Positions 48,373-57,340 of a stretch of DNA of 64,000 nucleotides are shown here, piece after piece. Origin of the DNA: Neobacillus niacini (GTDB lineage Bacteria; Bacillota; Bacilli; Bacillales; Cytobacillaceae). The notes under the pieces were generated by a model that did no database searches, had not been told where the DNA came from, and saw only the letters and a list, made by a program, of their open reading frames with translations. Where the stretch lies: positions 62,001-126,000 of the forward strand of contig NZ_BAWM01000139.1 of NCBI RefSeq assembly GCF_000759675.1. Reading direction: 5' to 3'. Positions within the stretch are counted from its first letter, which is position 1, and every line of letters begins with the position of its first letter. A program made the translations under genes and the position numbers.

Positions 48373-48446
48373 AGGCTGTGTTAAACTGGCCTGTTGATTT
48401 CCGCTCCAAACAAGGTTCAAAATCAAGAATGTGCTTTAACACAGCC
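48373..48446. repeat. Short inverted-repeat element (MITE-like)
   Basis: GGCTGTGTTAAA (48373-48384) and TTTAACACAGCC (48435-48446) are exact reverse complements around 50 bases containing CTGTTGATTTCCGCTCC. I recall this inner string as a frequent intergenic repeat in bacilli; the present copy looks shortened. Confidence 0.6.
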
Positions 48447-48451
48447 AAAAT

Positions 48452-48483
48452 AAAAAACCTTCCATTATTCCAATGGAAGGTTC
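48452..48483 (-). terminator. Intrinsic terminator of the aldo/keto reductase gene
   Basis: AACCTTCCATT and AATGGAAGGTT pair around a short loop; T run on the minus strand. Confidence 0.82.
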
Positions 48484-48487
48484 GTAA

Positions 48488-49318
48488 TTAGAAGTTAAAA
48501 TTGTCAGGGTCTGAGCCTATGCGGTCGTTTTTGTTTAAATCATTGATTCTTTGCATTTCCTCTGGGGTTAATTCAAAATCAAAAATGTCGGCATTTTCAA
48601 TGATACGATTTTCATTTGTAGATTTTGGGATGGTAACAACTTCGTTTTGTAAATCCCAGCGCAAAATGATTTGAGCTGCTGACTTATTATGTTTTTCTGC
48701 AATTTCATTAATTGTAGGGTCTTTTAATAATACTCCCTGTTTTAGAGGGGACCATGCTTCCAGCTGAATTCCTTCTTTTTTACAGAAATCATGTACTTCT
48801 TTTTGAGTGAGGTGTGGATGATATTCAATTTGATTCACCATCGGTTTGATCTCAGCATGACTCAATAAATCCTCTAAATGATGAACATGAAAGTTACTAA
48901 CTCCGATGGCACGGACACGTCCATCTCTATATAGCTTTTCGAGCGCTTTCCAGGTGTCATTATATTTCCCTTTTACTGGCCAATGAATTAAATATAAGTC
49001 AATATAATCCAACCCCAATTTACCAAGACTGGTTTCGAAGGCCTGAAGTGTAGAGTCGTACCCTTGGTCAGCGTTCCATACCTTTGTAGTAATAAATAAC
49101 TCTTCCCGGGCTACACCAGATTCTTTAATTGCCTGACCTACGCCTTCTTCATTTTTATAAACAGCAGCAGTATCTATACTAATATAGCCATTTTTTATGG
49201 CTGCTTTAACAGAGCTGACTACCTCTTCGCCTTCTTTTACTTTAAAAACGCCTAAACCAAACCATGGCATTTTTACTCCATTATGTAATGTTGTGGTATC
49301 ACGTAAACTTGATGGCAT
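48488..49318 (-). CDS. Aldo/keto reductase
   Basis: 276-residue NADPH-dependent reductase with the TIM-barrel AKR pattern. NGVKMPWFGLGVFKV starts the barrel, SIDTAAVYKNEEGVGQAI gives catalytic Asp and Tyr, FITTKVWNADQGYD carries the Lys, and LYLIHWPVKGKYNDTWKALE the His. The cofactor phosphate site is VTIPKSTNENRIIENADIFDF. Close in form to B. subtilis YtbE/YvgN-type methylglyoxal reductases. GGAGGGATTATA precedes the ATG. Confidence 0.92.
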   Translation of the reverse strand: MPSSLRDTTTLHNGVKMPWFGLGVFKVKEGEEVVSSVKAAIKNGYISIDTAAVYKNEEGVGQAIKESGVAREELFITTKVWNADQGYDSTLQAFETSLGKLGLDYIDLYLIHWPVKGKYNDTWKALEKLYRDGRVRAIGVSNFHVHHLEDLLSHAEIKPMVNQIEYHPHLTQKEVHDFCKKEGIQLEAWSPLKQGVLLKDPTINEIAEKHNKSAAQIILRWDLQNEVVTIPKSTNENRIIENADIFDFELTPEEMQRINDLNKNDRIGSDPDNFNF

Positions 49319-49489
49319 TATAATCCCTCCAGCTTCAAATTTGAACCAATTAGTATTTTCTCATAAAAATTTGCAAATTTGAAATTATTTTCATTAAATT
49401 GTTAGAAATCTTTATGAAAGTTAATCAGTAATACAATATGATTAAGCTAGAACTAGAAGAAGATTTGATCCTAAAAGGCGGAATTAATT

Positions 49490-50518
49490 ATGAATCTACA
49501 AAATTCCAAAATTATTAATGAAAGTGAATTAGAGATATTACGAAAAAAAGTGGATGAACTAGAAGAGAGAGAAAGACAGCTCTTAAAGAGACTTCGCTTG
49601 CATGAATCCTTACATTCGAAGATTCTAGATGCTTTACCGATTAATATTTTCTTAGAGGATCCTGAAGGTCGAACAATATTTGCAAATGAACAGGTTTGTA
49701 AAGCCCATGGTGTAAATGAGGGAGACCTTGTAGGGAAAACGGTTTATGATTTTTTTCCAAAGTCAATAGCTGAGAGACAGCGTGAAATCGACCTGGAAGT
49801 CTGGAAGAAGCGTACCCTTCAAACGAATGAGGTCGTAATAGAATTTCAAGGCAAAAAAGGTCATATGCTCACTGGGAAAACGATTATCCATCTTGAAGAA
49901 TCAAGAAAAGACTATTTACTCGGATTTGGTTTGGATATCACGGATCTAAAAAATGCAGAAGAGAAGATTGCCCATATGGCTTACCATGATGCCTTGACGG
50001 GTTTGCCTAACCGCTGGTTTATTAAATCCTGCCTTAAAAATGATAAGTCTAGCAGTGATAACAATAGGATGATGAAGGGCGTTCTATTGCTGGATTTAGA
50101 CCATTTCAAAGTGATTAATGATAGCTTGGGACATGAAGCAGGAGATCAATTATTGCAATCTGTTGCTAGAAGATTAAGAGAAGTAATTAGAGAGGATACA
50201 GTTTTAGCGAGATTAGGCGGAGATGAATTTATGATTTTTATTCCCCAATTACTATCAGCAGGCGAGACATTTGAGTTGAGCGAAGAAATCATAAAAGTTA
50301 TGAACGAGCCGTTTTATATTTACGGACAAAAGTTTACGATTTCGCCAAGTATCGGCATCAGTTTGCATCCCATTCATGGTGAGGATATGGAAACTTTAAT
50401 TAAAAATGCAGACCTTGCCATGTATCATTCTAAAGAGCAGGGAAGAAACTGCTATTCCTTGTTTACACCCTTGATGAAGGAGAAAGCTGTTTTCCGCATG
50501 AATATGCTGACAAAATAA
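49490..50518 (+). CDS. PAS-GGDEF diguanylate cyclase
   Basis: 342 residues: an N-terminal coiled coil (about 1-40, ELEILRKKVDELEERERQLLKRL), a PAS domain (about 45-155, KILDALPINIFLEDPEGRTIFAN ... GFGLDITDLKNAEE) and a GGDEF domain (about 165-330, AYHDALTGLPNRWFIKSCL ... VLARLGGDEFMIF). The active-site GGDEF is intact. An RxxD inhibitory site is not obvious before it. No membrane segment, so the enzyme is cytosolic and would make cyclic di-GMP in response to a PAS ligand. Stand-alone gene with a terminator. Confidence 0.9.
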   Translation: MNLQNSKIINESELEILRKKVDELEERERQLLKRLRLHESLHSKILDALPINIFLEDPEGRTIFANEQVCKAHGVNEGDLVGKTVYDFFPKSIAERQREIDLEVWKKRTLQTNEVVIEFQGKKGHMLTGKTIIHLEESRKDYLLGFGLDITDLKNAEEKIAHMAYHDALTGLPNRWFIKSCLKNDKSSSDNNRMMKGVLLLDLDHFKVINDSLGHEAGDQLLQSVARRLREVIREDTVLARLGGDEFMIFIPQLLSAGETFELSEEIIKVMNEPFYIYGQKFTISPSIGISLHPIHGEDMETLIKNADLAMYHSKEQGRNCYSLFTPLMKEKAVFRMNMLTK

Positions 50519-50566
50519 GAAAGAATCGGCACCACTTTTGAGTGAATTCGATTCTTTCTTATTTCT
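50518..50566. terminator. Bidirectional terminator
   Basis: AAGAAAGAATCG pairs with CGATTCTTTCTT, between converging genes. Confidence 0.85.
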
Positions 50567-50581
50567 TTTATAAAAATCTTA

Positions 50582-51592
50582 TTAAATAAGAAACAAAATA
50601 ACAAAATAAACTGCCATGGTAATAAGACCGACGGGAACCCCAAAACTTGCCCATTCTTTACTTGTAATGTTGAGTTTTCCTGCTGCGATAATATTTGGGA
50701 TATTTCCAGGTATTAGCATACCACCACTAATGATTAGACCCATTAAAACAGCCTGGATGGTTGCTTGATCCATTGCCGGACTAATTTCGGCTGCTGCAAG
50801 GGTAGCATTATCTAAAATAGCTGATATCATATTAATCCAATATAACAACATTGGGTGAAGTCCAAGAATATACTCATTTATTAATGGTTCAAATCCATGT
50901 CCAAGGAAGGTTAATCCCATTACAAACAAGTAAATTTTAGCGGATCGAATCAAAATTTCTTTATAGCTTTCTACTTTTTGTTCAGCCGTCAAACCGTCAG
51001 TGCTCTCTTGGGGTTTAACTAAAAAGATTGTCAATATACCAAAGAGTACTACCGCTGGAATAACTTCTGGACCAATTAATTTCAAGAGATAAAAAAAGTC
51101 TTCATTTAACTTACTAATTGTAATCGTTGCTAAAGGCTCACCAATTGGGGTGAGGGCTGCACCAAGCCCAATCGAAAAACAAGCTAAAACAGTAAAGCGA
51201 ATTTCAGATTTACGGTCGAGTGGGAGGACATTAATGATAATAACGAGTACAATCGCTGCGATGATAGCAGTAATAATGCTTGAAGCCAGTCCTAAAATGA
51301 TAACGGTTAATCCGAAGAAAATCCTAGGAGATAGTAATCTGTTCAACCATAGTATTGATTTTTCCAGCTGAACCTGCCCCCATTTACAGATTAATCCCGC
51401 GATCAAGACAGCTAGAGTAATATTAATAGGATCAACCAGAGCCCTTTCGATTAAGTGGGGATTCATCATGCCACTAATCGAGGCTGCTGCAATACCCATA
51501 ACAAATAAAAAAATCTCTAGATTGTGTTCGACCTTTTTTACTGAAAAAGGTAAAAATAAAACCAAAATTAAAATAATTACTAATCCAATCAT
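50582..51592 (-). CDS. DUF1646 family membrane transporter
   Basis: 336 residues with about ten membrane segments of the DUF1646/ion-transporter (NhaD/ArsB-like) superfamily. Conserved-looking parts are FLFVMGIAAASISG, the GLGAALTPIGEPLATI loop, which is the hallmark of this superfamily, and ISAILDNATLAAAEISPAM ... GGMLIPGNIPNIIAAG. The two pseudo-symmetric D-N-A-T / G-N-x-P-N motifs point to cation:proton exchange, but the ion is not known. Single gene. Confidence 0.85.
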   Translation of the reverse strand: MIGLVIILILVLFLPFSVKKVEHNLEIFLFVMGIAAASISGMMNPHLIERALVDPINITLAVLIAGLICKWGQVQLEKSILWLNRLLSPRIFFGLTVIILGLASSIITAIIAAIVLVIIINVLPLDRKSEIRFTVLACFSIGLGAALTPIGEPLATITISKLNEDFFYLLKLIGPEVIPAVVLFGILTIFLVKPQESTDGLTAEQKVESYKEILIRSAKIYLFVMGLTFLGHGFEPLINEYILGLHPMLLYWINMISAILDNATLAAAEISPAMDQATIQAVLMGLIISGGMLIPGNIPNIIAAGKLNITSKEWASFGVPVGLITMAVYFVILFLI

Positions 51593-51831
51593 TCATACCA
51601 AATCCCTTATCTTTTTTGTTTAATGAAAAAACTATAAATCTATTATAAACTTTTTCGGAAGGATTTTAACGGAATATTGAGTTATTTATAAATTATATTA
51701 TTAAACCTATAACTAAATTATCTTAGATATTTACACAAAAGACTAAAGATCCACCATTATGTTAGAAAACGATTTCATATAAAATGAGGGCAAGTAAATA
51801 TGCCTTTATTAAAAGTTGGAGGACTTTTTGT

Positions 51832-52084
51832 ATGAAAAAGTATGTTATCTGAGGTGTCTGTAATCGGGCATTAGAGATGTTTATAAAACCGCTCTTAAAT
51901 AAGTTCTCAAAAGAAAATGAAATTGTTGGATTACTAGATTCTGACCCACTGCGATTTACCATTTGTGATGGAAATTTCTGGTGGTTTTTCCGTTCACAAA
52001 TCTACCCATCACTTTGATCTCTGCTTCAAGAAACTCATCCCTCATATAGCGGCTATTTTTAAAACAAGAGTTACTTTACAGTAG
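51832..52084 (+). pseudogene. Gfo/Idh/MocA-type oxidoreductase remnant
   Basis: GGAGG and ATG open MKKYVI-stop-GVCNRALEMFIKPLLNKFSKENEIVGLLDSDPLRF, the usual N-terminus of this family, but with TGA in place of the seventh codon. Further on, in another frame, GGFSVHKSTHHFDL matches the conserved catalytic motif that should lie some 170 residues later. So most of the gene is deleted and the rest frame-shifted. Confidence 0.8.
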
Positions 52085-52093
52085 AATAGGATG

Positions 52094-52121
52094 AACGATA
52101 GGGCAACCTATCGTTTTTTGT
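52094..52121 (+). terminator. Intrinsic terminator
   Basis: AACGATAGG-GCAA-CCTATCGTT followed by TTTTG, probably once serving the oxidoreductase gene. Confidence 0.82.
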
Positions 52122-52244
52122 TGTATGCTAGTGAAGGAGATAGTGCCGTGCAGGAATAATTAATTTGTCCGGCCACTCTGAATTCGTTAAACTATAGGAA
52201 GAGTGTAAGAATCATCCGAAAATATATTTAGGAGTGAGCATTGA

Positions 52245-53486
52245 ATGAATAAAAGAGTAGTGATTACAGGTGTTGGAGCAGTCACTCCTTTGGGGAATGA
52301 TGCTCATACATCATGGGGGCAGATTAAGAGTGGTGTTTCCGGTATTGGCCCCGCAACCCTTTTTGATGTAGAAAAGGTTGACGTCAAGATTGCAGCAGAA
52401 GTTAAAGGCTTTTCGCCAGAAGAGTTTATGGATAAAAAAGAAGCCAGAAGGATGGGGCGTTATAGCCACTTTGCTATTGCAGCAAGTCAAATGGCTGTTA
52501 AGGATGCTGGGATCCAAATTGGAGAGGGGATTCAACCGGAACGGGTTGGAGTTTGGATTGGGTCAGGAATTGGCGGTTTAGCTGAATTCGAGGAACAACA
52601 TCGGAAATTTATTGAAAAAGGGCAAAGAAGGGTAAATCCGTTTACGATACCCATGTTTATTCCCGATATGGCGGCAGGACAAGTATCAATTTCACTTGGT
52701 GCAAAAGGAATCAACAATTGTTCAGTTACTGCATGTGCGTCCGGTGCCAATTCCATTGGTGATGCATTCCGCGTGATTCAAAAAGGGGACGTGGATGTGA
52801 TGATTGCTGGCGGAACGGAAGCAACAATAACCGGGATGACGGTCGCGGGATTTTCAAATATGACCGCACTTTCAAAAAATCCAGACCCGAACACCGCAAG
52901 CAGGCCATTTGATAAAAATCGTGATGGATTTGTCATTGGAGAAGGCGCAGGGATTGTGGTATTAGAAGAATTAGAACACGCATTAGCTCGTGGTGCTGCC
53001 ATTTATGGAGAATTAGTAGGTTATGGAGCTACTGGTGATGCCCATCATATTACGACTCCTGCACCAGAAGGAGAAGGGGCAGGAAGAGCAATGAAATTAG
53101 CATTAGCTGATGCTGGAATTACCCCTGAACAAGTTGACTATATCAACGCTCATGGCACTTCCACCCATTATAATGATTTGTATGAAACGTTAGCCATCAA
53201 AGAAGTTTTCAAAGAACATGCCTATAAATTATCTGTCAGTTCCACGAAATCAATGACCGGTCACTTGTTAGGTGCAACTGGGGCAATAGAGGCCATTTTT
53301 TCTCTTTTAGCAATCAAGGATGGAATCATACCGCCAACCATCAATTATCAAACCCCTGATGAACAACTGGATTTAGATTATGTCCCCAACGAGGCAAAGA
53401 TGAAGGATGTTCAAGTGGTTTTATCCAACTCATTAGGATTTGGCGGTCATAATGCCACTTTGATTTTTAAAAAATTCACCGAATAA
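52245..53486 (+). CDS. fabF: Beta-ketoacyl-ACP synthase II
   Basis: 413 residues; elongates acyl-ACP by Claisen condensation with malonyl-ACP in the cytosol. Catalytic triad visible: Cys in NNCSVTACASGANSIGDAF, His in YINAHGTSTHYND, and His in KSMTGHLLGATGAIEA. N-terminus KRVVITGVGAVTPLGND is typical. AGGAGTGAGCATTGA precedes the ATG. It stands alone, without fabH or acp next to it, so it may be an accessory copy; a FapR site is not evident. Confidence 0.95.
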   Translation: MNKRVVITGVGAVTPLGNDAHTSWGQIKSGVSGIGPATLFDVEKVDVKIAAEVKGFSPEEFMDKKEARRMGRYSHFAIAASQMAVKDAGIQIGEGIQPERVGVWIGSGIGGLAEFEEQHRKFIEKGQRRVNPFTIPMFIPDMAAGQVSISLGAKGINNCSVTACASGANSIGDAFRVIQKGDVDVMIAGGTEATITGMTVAGFSNMTALSKNPDPNTASRPFDKNRDGFVIGEGAGIVVLEELEHALARGAAIYGELVGYGATGDAHHITTPAPEGEGAGRAMKLALADAGITPEQVDYINAHGTSTHYNDLYETLAIKEVFKEHAYKLSVSSTKSMTGHLLGATGAIEAIFSLLAIKDGIIPPTINYQTPDEQLDLDYVPNEAKMKDVQVVLSNSLGFGGHNATLIFKKFTE

Positions 53487-53493
53487 AACTAGC

Positions 53494-53536
53494 AAGCGGC
53501 AGAAGCATAATTTTTATTATGCTTCTGCTTATTTTT
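53494..53536. terminator. Bidirectional terminator
   Basis: GCAGAAGCATAA-TTTTTA-TTATGCTTCTGC followed by TTATTTTT. Confidence 0.88.
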
Positions 53537-53551
53537 CATTGATTTATATTG

Positions 53552-54673
53552 CTATAAACCAAGTTTTTTTAAGAAATCGACGGTTTCCTGGTGTTCTGGT
53601 TTAATTAGCCTAAATAATTTTTTATCAGTCTTCACAAGAGGATTTCCATATTCATCTGCAATCGATCTAGTAAATGATGTACTGTTTAACACTTTCCACT
53701 TTCCATCTTTAACCTCAAGCTCAAGATCAATAATACCAAGACGGCTGCCAAAGGCACCTGCCATTACAACAGGTTTTCCTTTGATTTTTCCTTCGTCAAT
53801 GTTTACCATAGGTAAATCTTTATAGGTGGGTCCTGGAAATACGCTATGAGAGTGTCCAGCTAAGATCGCATCAATTTCTGGAATCTCACTAAGGTAATAA
53901 ACTGCATTTTCCGTTTCAGGATGATAGGGTTCACTGTCTATTCCAGTATGAGCGAGTGCGATAATAATATCAGCACCTTCTCTCTTCATAATAGGCACGA
54001 ATTCCCTTGCTGTTTCAACAATTGGTCGAGCAATCACTTTTCCCTCTAAATTTGCCTTGTCCCATCTCATAATTTGCGGAGGCAAAAATCCAATTACACC
54101 AATATTCAATTGATGTTCAAGACCTTGCTTATCAACAACACTTCTCTTTAAAATAACATAAGGTTTGAAATATGGTTTATTCCTTTTAACGGAATAAACA
54201 TTTGCATTTACAACTGGCATTTTCACTCCCTTAAGAACAGTGTTTAAAAACTTTAGACCATAATTAAATTCATGATTTCCAATTGTTATCGCATCATACT
54301 TTAAATAATTAAAAGCACGGTAAACTGGATGTGTTTTCCCCTTTTGAATCCCTCGTATTCTTACTAAGTATTCACCTAGCGGATTCCCTTTTAAATGATC
54401 CCCATCATCAAACAATAAGGAATTGACTACTTCGCTTCTTGCTTGATGAATAAGACTTGCTGTTTTTACAAGCCCAATATTATTGTCCGTTTTAGTCTGA
54501 TAATAATCATAATTTACTAAAGCAGCATGGAGGTCAGTCGTCTCAAGGATTCGCAAATTGATTATTCCATTGTTGTTCACTGTGCTGTTTTCTTCTGCAA
54601 ACATCATAGATGGGAATTGAGACCATATAATCGTGCTAATGAAGAGTAAAAGGAATAACTTTTTATTGTTCAT
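53552..54673 (-). CDS. Secreted 5'-nucleotidase/UshA-CpdB family metallophosphoesterase, metal domain only
   Basis: 373 residues with a signal peptide (MNNKKLFLLLFISTIIWSQF, cut near FAEE). The calcineurin-like domain is complete: LRILETTDLHAALVNYDYY (DxH), DDGDHLKGNPLGEY (GD), AITIGNHEFNYGL (GNHE), IALAHTGID and AILAGHSHSVFPGP (GHxH). It stops at about the point where the C-terminal nucleotide-binding domain of CpdB/UshA should start, so it is a shortened form, either natural or truncated. Probably releases phosphate from extracellular nucleotides or cyclic nucleotides. GAGGAGGCTGACATATTT precedes the ATG on the minus strand. Confidence 0.85.
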   Translation of the reverse strand: MNNKKLFLLLFISTIIWSQFPSMMFAEENSTVNNNGIINLRILETTDLHAALVNYDYYQTKTDNNIGLVKTASLIHQARSEVVNSLLFDDGDHLKGNPLGEYLVRIRGIQKGKTHPVYRAFNYLKYDAITIGNHEFNYGLKFLNTVLKGVKMPVVNANVYSVKRNKPYFKPYVILKRSVVDKQGLEHQLNIGVIGFLPPQIMRWDKANLEGKVIARPIVETAREFVPIMKREGADIIIALAHTGIDSEPYHPETENAVYYLSEIPEIDAILAGHSHSVFPGPTYKDLPMVNIDEGKIKGKPVVMAGAFGSRLGIIDLELEVKDGKWKVLNSTSFTRSIADEYGNPLVKTDKKLFRLIKPEHQETVDFLKKLGL

Positions 54674-54874
54674 AAATATGTCAGCCTCCTCTAAACTTCT
54701 TATTATGTGTTATTATTTGGCAATTTGTATCCGTTGATACATTTAAAAAGATTCTTAAATGTGACAAAAAATTGTCAAAAACATATGAATAAAAAGTGAA
54801 TAAAGAGTGTTTCAAAAAAATCTTTTAGGGAGATTACTTATAATAAAAGAGACAAATCGTGGAGGTTCTGATAT

Positions 54875-55195
54875 ATGAATATTACAACAATCATTGAGTT
54901 GGAAAATATGGAAGTAGAGAAGATTGCCGGAGCAAAATTAGTATTTGCAGAGGAACAAATTTCTGAAAATATTATTGAAACCTGTGTTGAGTGTTTTCAA
55001 GTGGAGGGATCGGAAGAAACCCTTCCGACTGAAGATGGGATGCAGCTCGTGTTTGAACAATTAAAGCAAGAAGGTATTATTCCTTCAAAGGTGGAGGACT
55101 TCTCATTTGAAATGCCTTCGTGTGGACGTCTGAAAACAAAAAATGAAAATGAGATCGATGTTCCTCAAAAAGTTATTATTTCATTTATGTCATAA
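54875..55195 (+). CDS. Hypothetical 106-residue acidic protein
   Basis: No family recognised. It is acidic, with a predicted alternation of strands and helices (TIIELENMEVEKIAGAKLVFAEEQI ... EDGMQLVFEQLKQEGIIPS) and three cysteines, two close together in ETCVECFQVEG. TGGAGGTTCTGATAT precedes the ATG. Ends at its own terminator; no neighbours in an operon. Confidence 0.6.
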   Translation: MNITTIIELENMEVEKIAGAKLVFAEEQISENIIETCVECFQVEGSEETLPTEDGMQLVFEQLKQEGIIPSKVEDFSFEMPSCGRLKTKNENEIDVPQKVIISFMS

Positions 55196-55222
55196 AAGAA
55201 GTTCATTGAACTTCTTTTTTCT
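55195..55222 (+). terminator. Intrinsic terminator
   Basis: AAAAGAAGTTC-ATT-GAACTTCTTTTTT. Confidence 0.85.
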
Positions 55223-55335
55223 TTGCTCTCCTGTGACATTGGTCAACGCAGGTTTGTGATAAGTTACTTTATAATAAAGGAAAGTATTATAGTGTAAACG
55301 CTTACAGGAATCTCTGTAAGGAGGTGTTCGTTCGT

Positions 55336-56013
55336 ATGGAAAGAAATAATAGAATTACAATCCTAACAGGTCACTTTGGAAGTGGAAAGACAGAGGTTGC
55401 TATAAATCTTGCATTGAATGAAAAAAAGATACATGAGAAAACAGCTATTAACGATTTAGATATAATTAACCCCTACTTTCGGTCAAGAGATGTTTCCGAT
55501 CTTTTTCAACAACAGAATATAGAATTAATCGCTCCAACTAACCGCTTGGCAACCTCTGATTTACCAATTGTATCAGGTGAAATCTACCGAGTTTTACATG
55601 ATAATCGCTACAGAGTGATTATAGACGCAGGTGGTGACAAAGACGGAGCAAAAGCATTGGGGCAATATTATCATGAGTGGAAGGAATTAGAACCTGAGCT
55701 TTTATTTGTCTTAAATGCAAACCGTCCATATGTTAGCACGCTAGAAGGAGCGAGGGATACGATTGAACAAATTGAAAAAGCTGCTCGGTTAAAGGTAACG
55801 GGCATTATTAACAATTCCAACATTGGGTTTGAAACGAGCATGGAAGATATACATAACGGTTATGAATTAAGCAGCAGTCTTTCTGACATGCTTTCGATAC
55901 CACTACTATATACAACTATCTCTGTTGATTTAGAAAAAGATGCTACGTATTTTGCCAAAAGTCATCCGGTAATGTTTATCAAACGCTTTATGAAATTACC
56001 TTGGGAAGGATAG
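55336..56013 (+). CDS. P-loop ATPase (MinD/CobQ-like) of the ferredoxin oxidoreductase operon
   Basis: About 225 residues with a deviant Walker A-type loop at the start, ITILTGHFGSGKTEVAINLAL, then TAINDLDIINPYFRSRDV (switch I region) and RVIIDAGGDKDGA (switch II). Resembles SIMIBI-class ATPases such as CobQ/MinD. First gene of a run with ferredoxin and three oxidoreductase subunits, at spacings under 20 bases, so a role in cofactor insertion, cluster delivery or maturation of the complex is likely but unproven. ATG 55336 is used behind AAGGAGGTG; GTG 55324 is inside that site. Confidence 0.78.
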   Translation: MERNNRITILTGHFGSGKTEVAINLALNEKKIHEKTAINDLDIINPYFRSRDVSDLFQQQNIELIAPTNRLATSDLPIVSGEIYRVLHDNRYRVIIDAGGDKDGAKALGQYYHEWKELEPELLFVLNANRPYVSTLEGARDTIEQIEKAARLKVTGIINNSNIGFETSMEDIHNGYELSSSLSDMLSIPLLYTTISVDLEKDATYFAKSHPVMFIKRFMKLPWEG

Positions 56014-56026
56014 GAGTTGAATTCAG

Positions 56027-56257
56027 GTGGAGAAGAACGTTGTCTTTAAAGAGGATAATTGTAAATCTTGCGGGCTTTGTGTTCAGGTATGTCCAACAAA
56101 TGTTATTTTTCTAGCAGACTATTTAAATGGAAAAGGCTATCGTCCAGCAGCTGTAATCGATCAGGACAATTGCATTAGTTGTGCAAAATGTGCACAAATA
56201 TGCCCGGATTCGGTCGTTTCGGTGTACAGACAAGTAAAGGTATTGGAAACTGTTTAA
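56027..56257 (+). CDS. 2x4Fe-4S ferredoxin subunit of 2-oxoacid oxidoreductase (delta-like)
   Basis: 76 residues with two bacterial ferredoxin motifs: CKSCGLCVQVCPTNVI and CISCAKCAQICPDSVV. It is the electron-transfer (delta-type) subunit of a four-part 2-oxoacid:ferredoxin oxidoreductase whose alpha, beta and gamma genes follow. GTG start, 10 bases after GGAG. Confidence 0.9.
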   Translation: MEKNVVFKEDNCKSCGLCVQVCPTNVIFLADYLNGKGYRPAAVIDQDNCISCAKCAQICPDSVVSVYRQVKVLETV

Positions 56258-56275
56258 TTTGAAAGGGGCTTATGT

Positions 56276-57340
56276 ATGGGAAAAGTATTAATGAAGGGTA
56301 ATGAAGTCATCGCGGAAGCAGCGGTCCAGGCAGGCTGTAAATACTTTTTTGGCTACCCGATTACACCTCAAAGTGAGCTTGTAGCATACATGGCGAGAAG
56401 ACTTCCAGAGGTTGGCGGATTATTCCTGCAGGCAGAAAGTGAAATCGCTGCGATCAATATGGTTTATGGTGCTGCTGGGACAGGAGTAAGGGTAATGACT
56501 TCATCCTCAAGCCCAGGATTCAGTTTAAAACAAGAGGGGATTTCCTATTTAGTAGGTTCAGAGCTTCCAGCAGTTGTAGTAAACGTTGTACGTGGCGGTC
56601 CGGGGTTAGGAAATATCCAGCCTGCACAGTCTGATTACTTCCAGGTAACAAAAGGCGGTGGTCATGGGGACTATAATATCCCTGTGTTAGCACCCGCCTC
56701 TTTACAAGAAATAGTCGAATTAACAAGTGAAGCATTTGACATCGCAGACCGCTACCGGACACCTGTCATTCTTATGGGGGATGGAATGCTTGGGCAAATG
56801 ATGGAGCCAGTAGAGTTTGGTGAGCGGACTGAATCTGAACTTCCAGAAAAGAATTGGGCAACTACCGGAACCCGCGGAGACGGTCAGCCTAAGATTATCA
56901 CCTCGCTTGAGCTTAATGCAGAAGCGCTAGAAACTCGTAACGAAGCATTGCAAAACAAGTTTGCAAGAATAAAAGAAAACGAGGTTCGCTACGAAACCTA
57001 TAAAACGGATGATGCTGACTATATTATGGTTGCTTTTGGAACGGTTGCTCGACTTACGATGAATGCCATTAATAAAGCAAGACAGCAAGGTTTAAAAGTA
57101 GGATTAATCCGTCCGATTTCGCTGTGGCCATTCCCTGAAAAACCGTTTTTAGAAACGAGAGATCGAGTAAAAGGATATATTTCCGTAGAAATGAGTGCCG
57201 GGCAGATGGTGGAAGATGTAAGATTAGCTGTTAACGGCCATGCAGATGTGGACTTTTACGGACGGACAGGCGGAGTGGTACCAACACAGGAAGAAATTTA
57301 TCAAAAGATACTGACTGTAACAGGGGGAATTTCGGTATGA
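56276..57340 (+). CDS. 2-oxoacid:acceptor oxidoreductase alpha subunit (KorA/VorB)
   Basis: 354 residues. MKGNEVIAEAAVQAGCKYFFGYPITPQSEL is the hallmark of the PFOR domain I subunit. GAAGTGVRVMTSSSSPGFSLKQEGISYLVGSELPAVVVNVVRGGPGLG follows, with the CoA/TPP-contacting region; domain II is near the C-terminus (MVAFGTVARLTMNAI). The protein oxidises a 2-oxoacid to acyl-CoA, passing electrons to ferredoxin. The lone N-terminal position of VorB-type proteins and the presence of a separate delta ferredoxin favour 2-oxoisovalerate or 2-oxoglutarate over pyruvate. Overlaps the beta gene by four bases. Confidence 0.9.
   Translation: MGKVLMKGNEVIAEAAVQAGCKYFFGYPITPQSELVAYMARRLPEVGGLFLQAESEIAAINMVYGAAGTGVRVMTSSSSPGFSLKQEGISYLVGSELPAVVVNVVRGGPGLGNIQPAQSDYFQVTKGGGHGDYNIPVLAPASLQEIVELTSEAFDIADRYRTPVILMGDGMLGQMMEPVEFGERTESELPEKNWATTGTRGDGQPKIITSLELNAEALETRNEALQNKFARIKENEVRYETYKTDDADYIMVAFGTVARLTMNAINKARQQGLKVGLIRPISLWPFPEKPFLETRDRVKGYISVEMSAGQMVEDVRLAVNGHADVDFYGRTGGVVPTQEEIYQKILTVTGGISV

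Noticed and set aside
51832..51873. In-frame TGA read as selenocysteine
   Set aside because: The gene is also internally deleted and frameshifted, and no SECIS-like hairpin follows, so it is a pseudogene.
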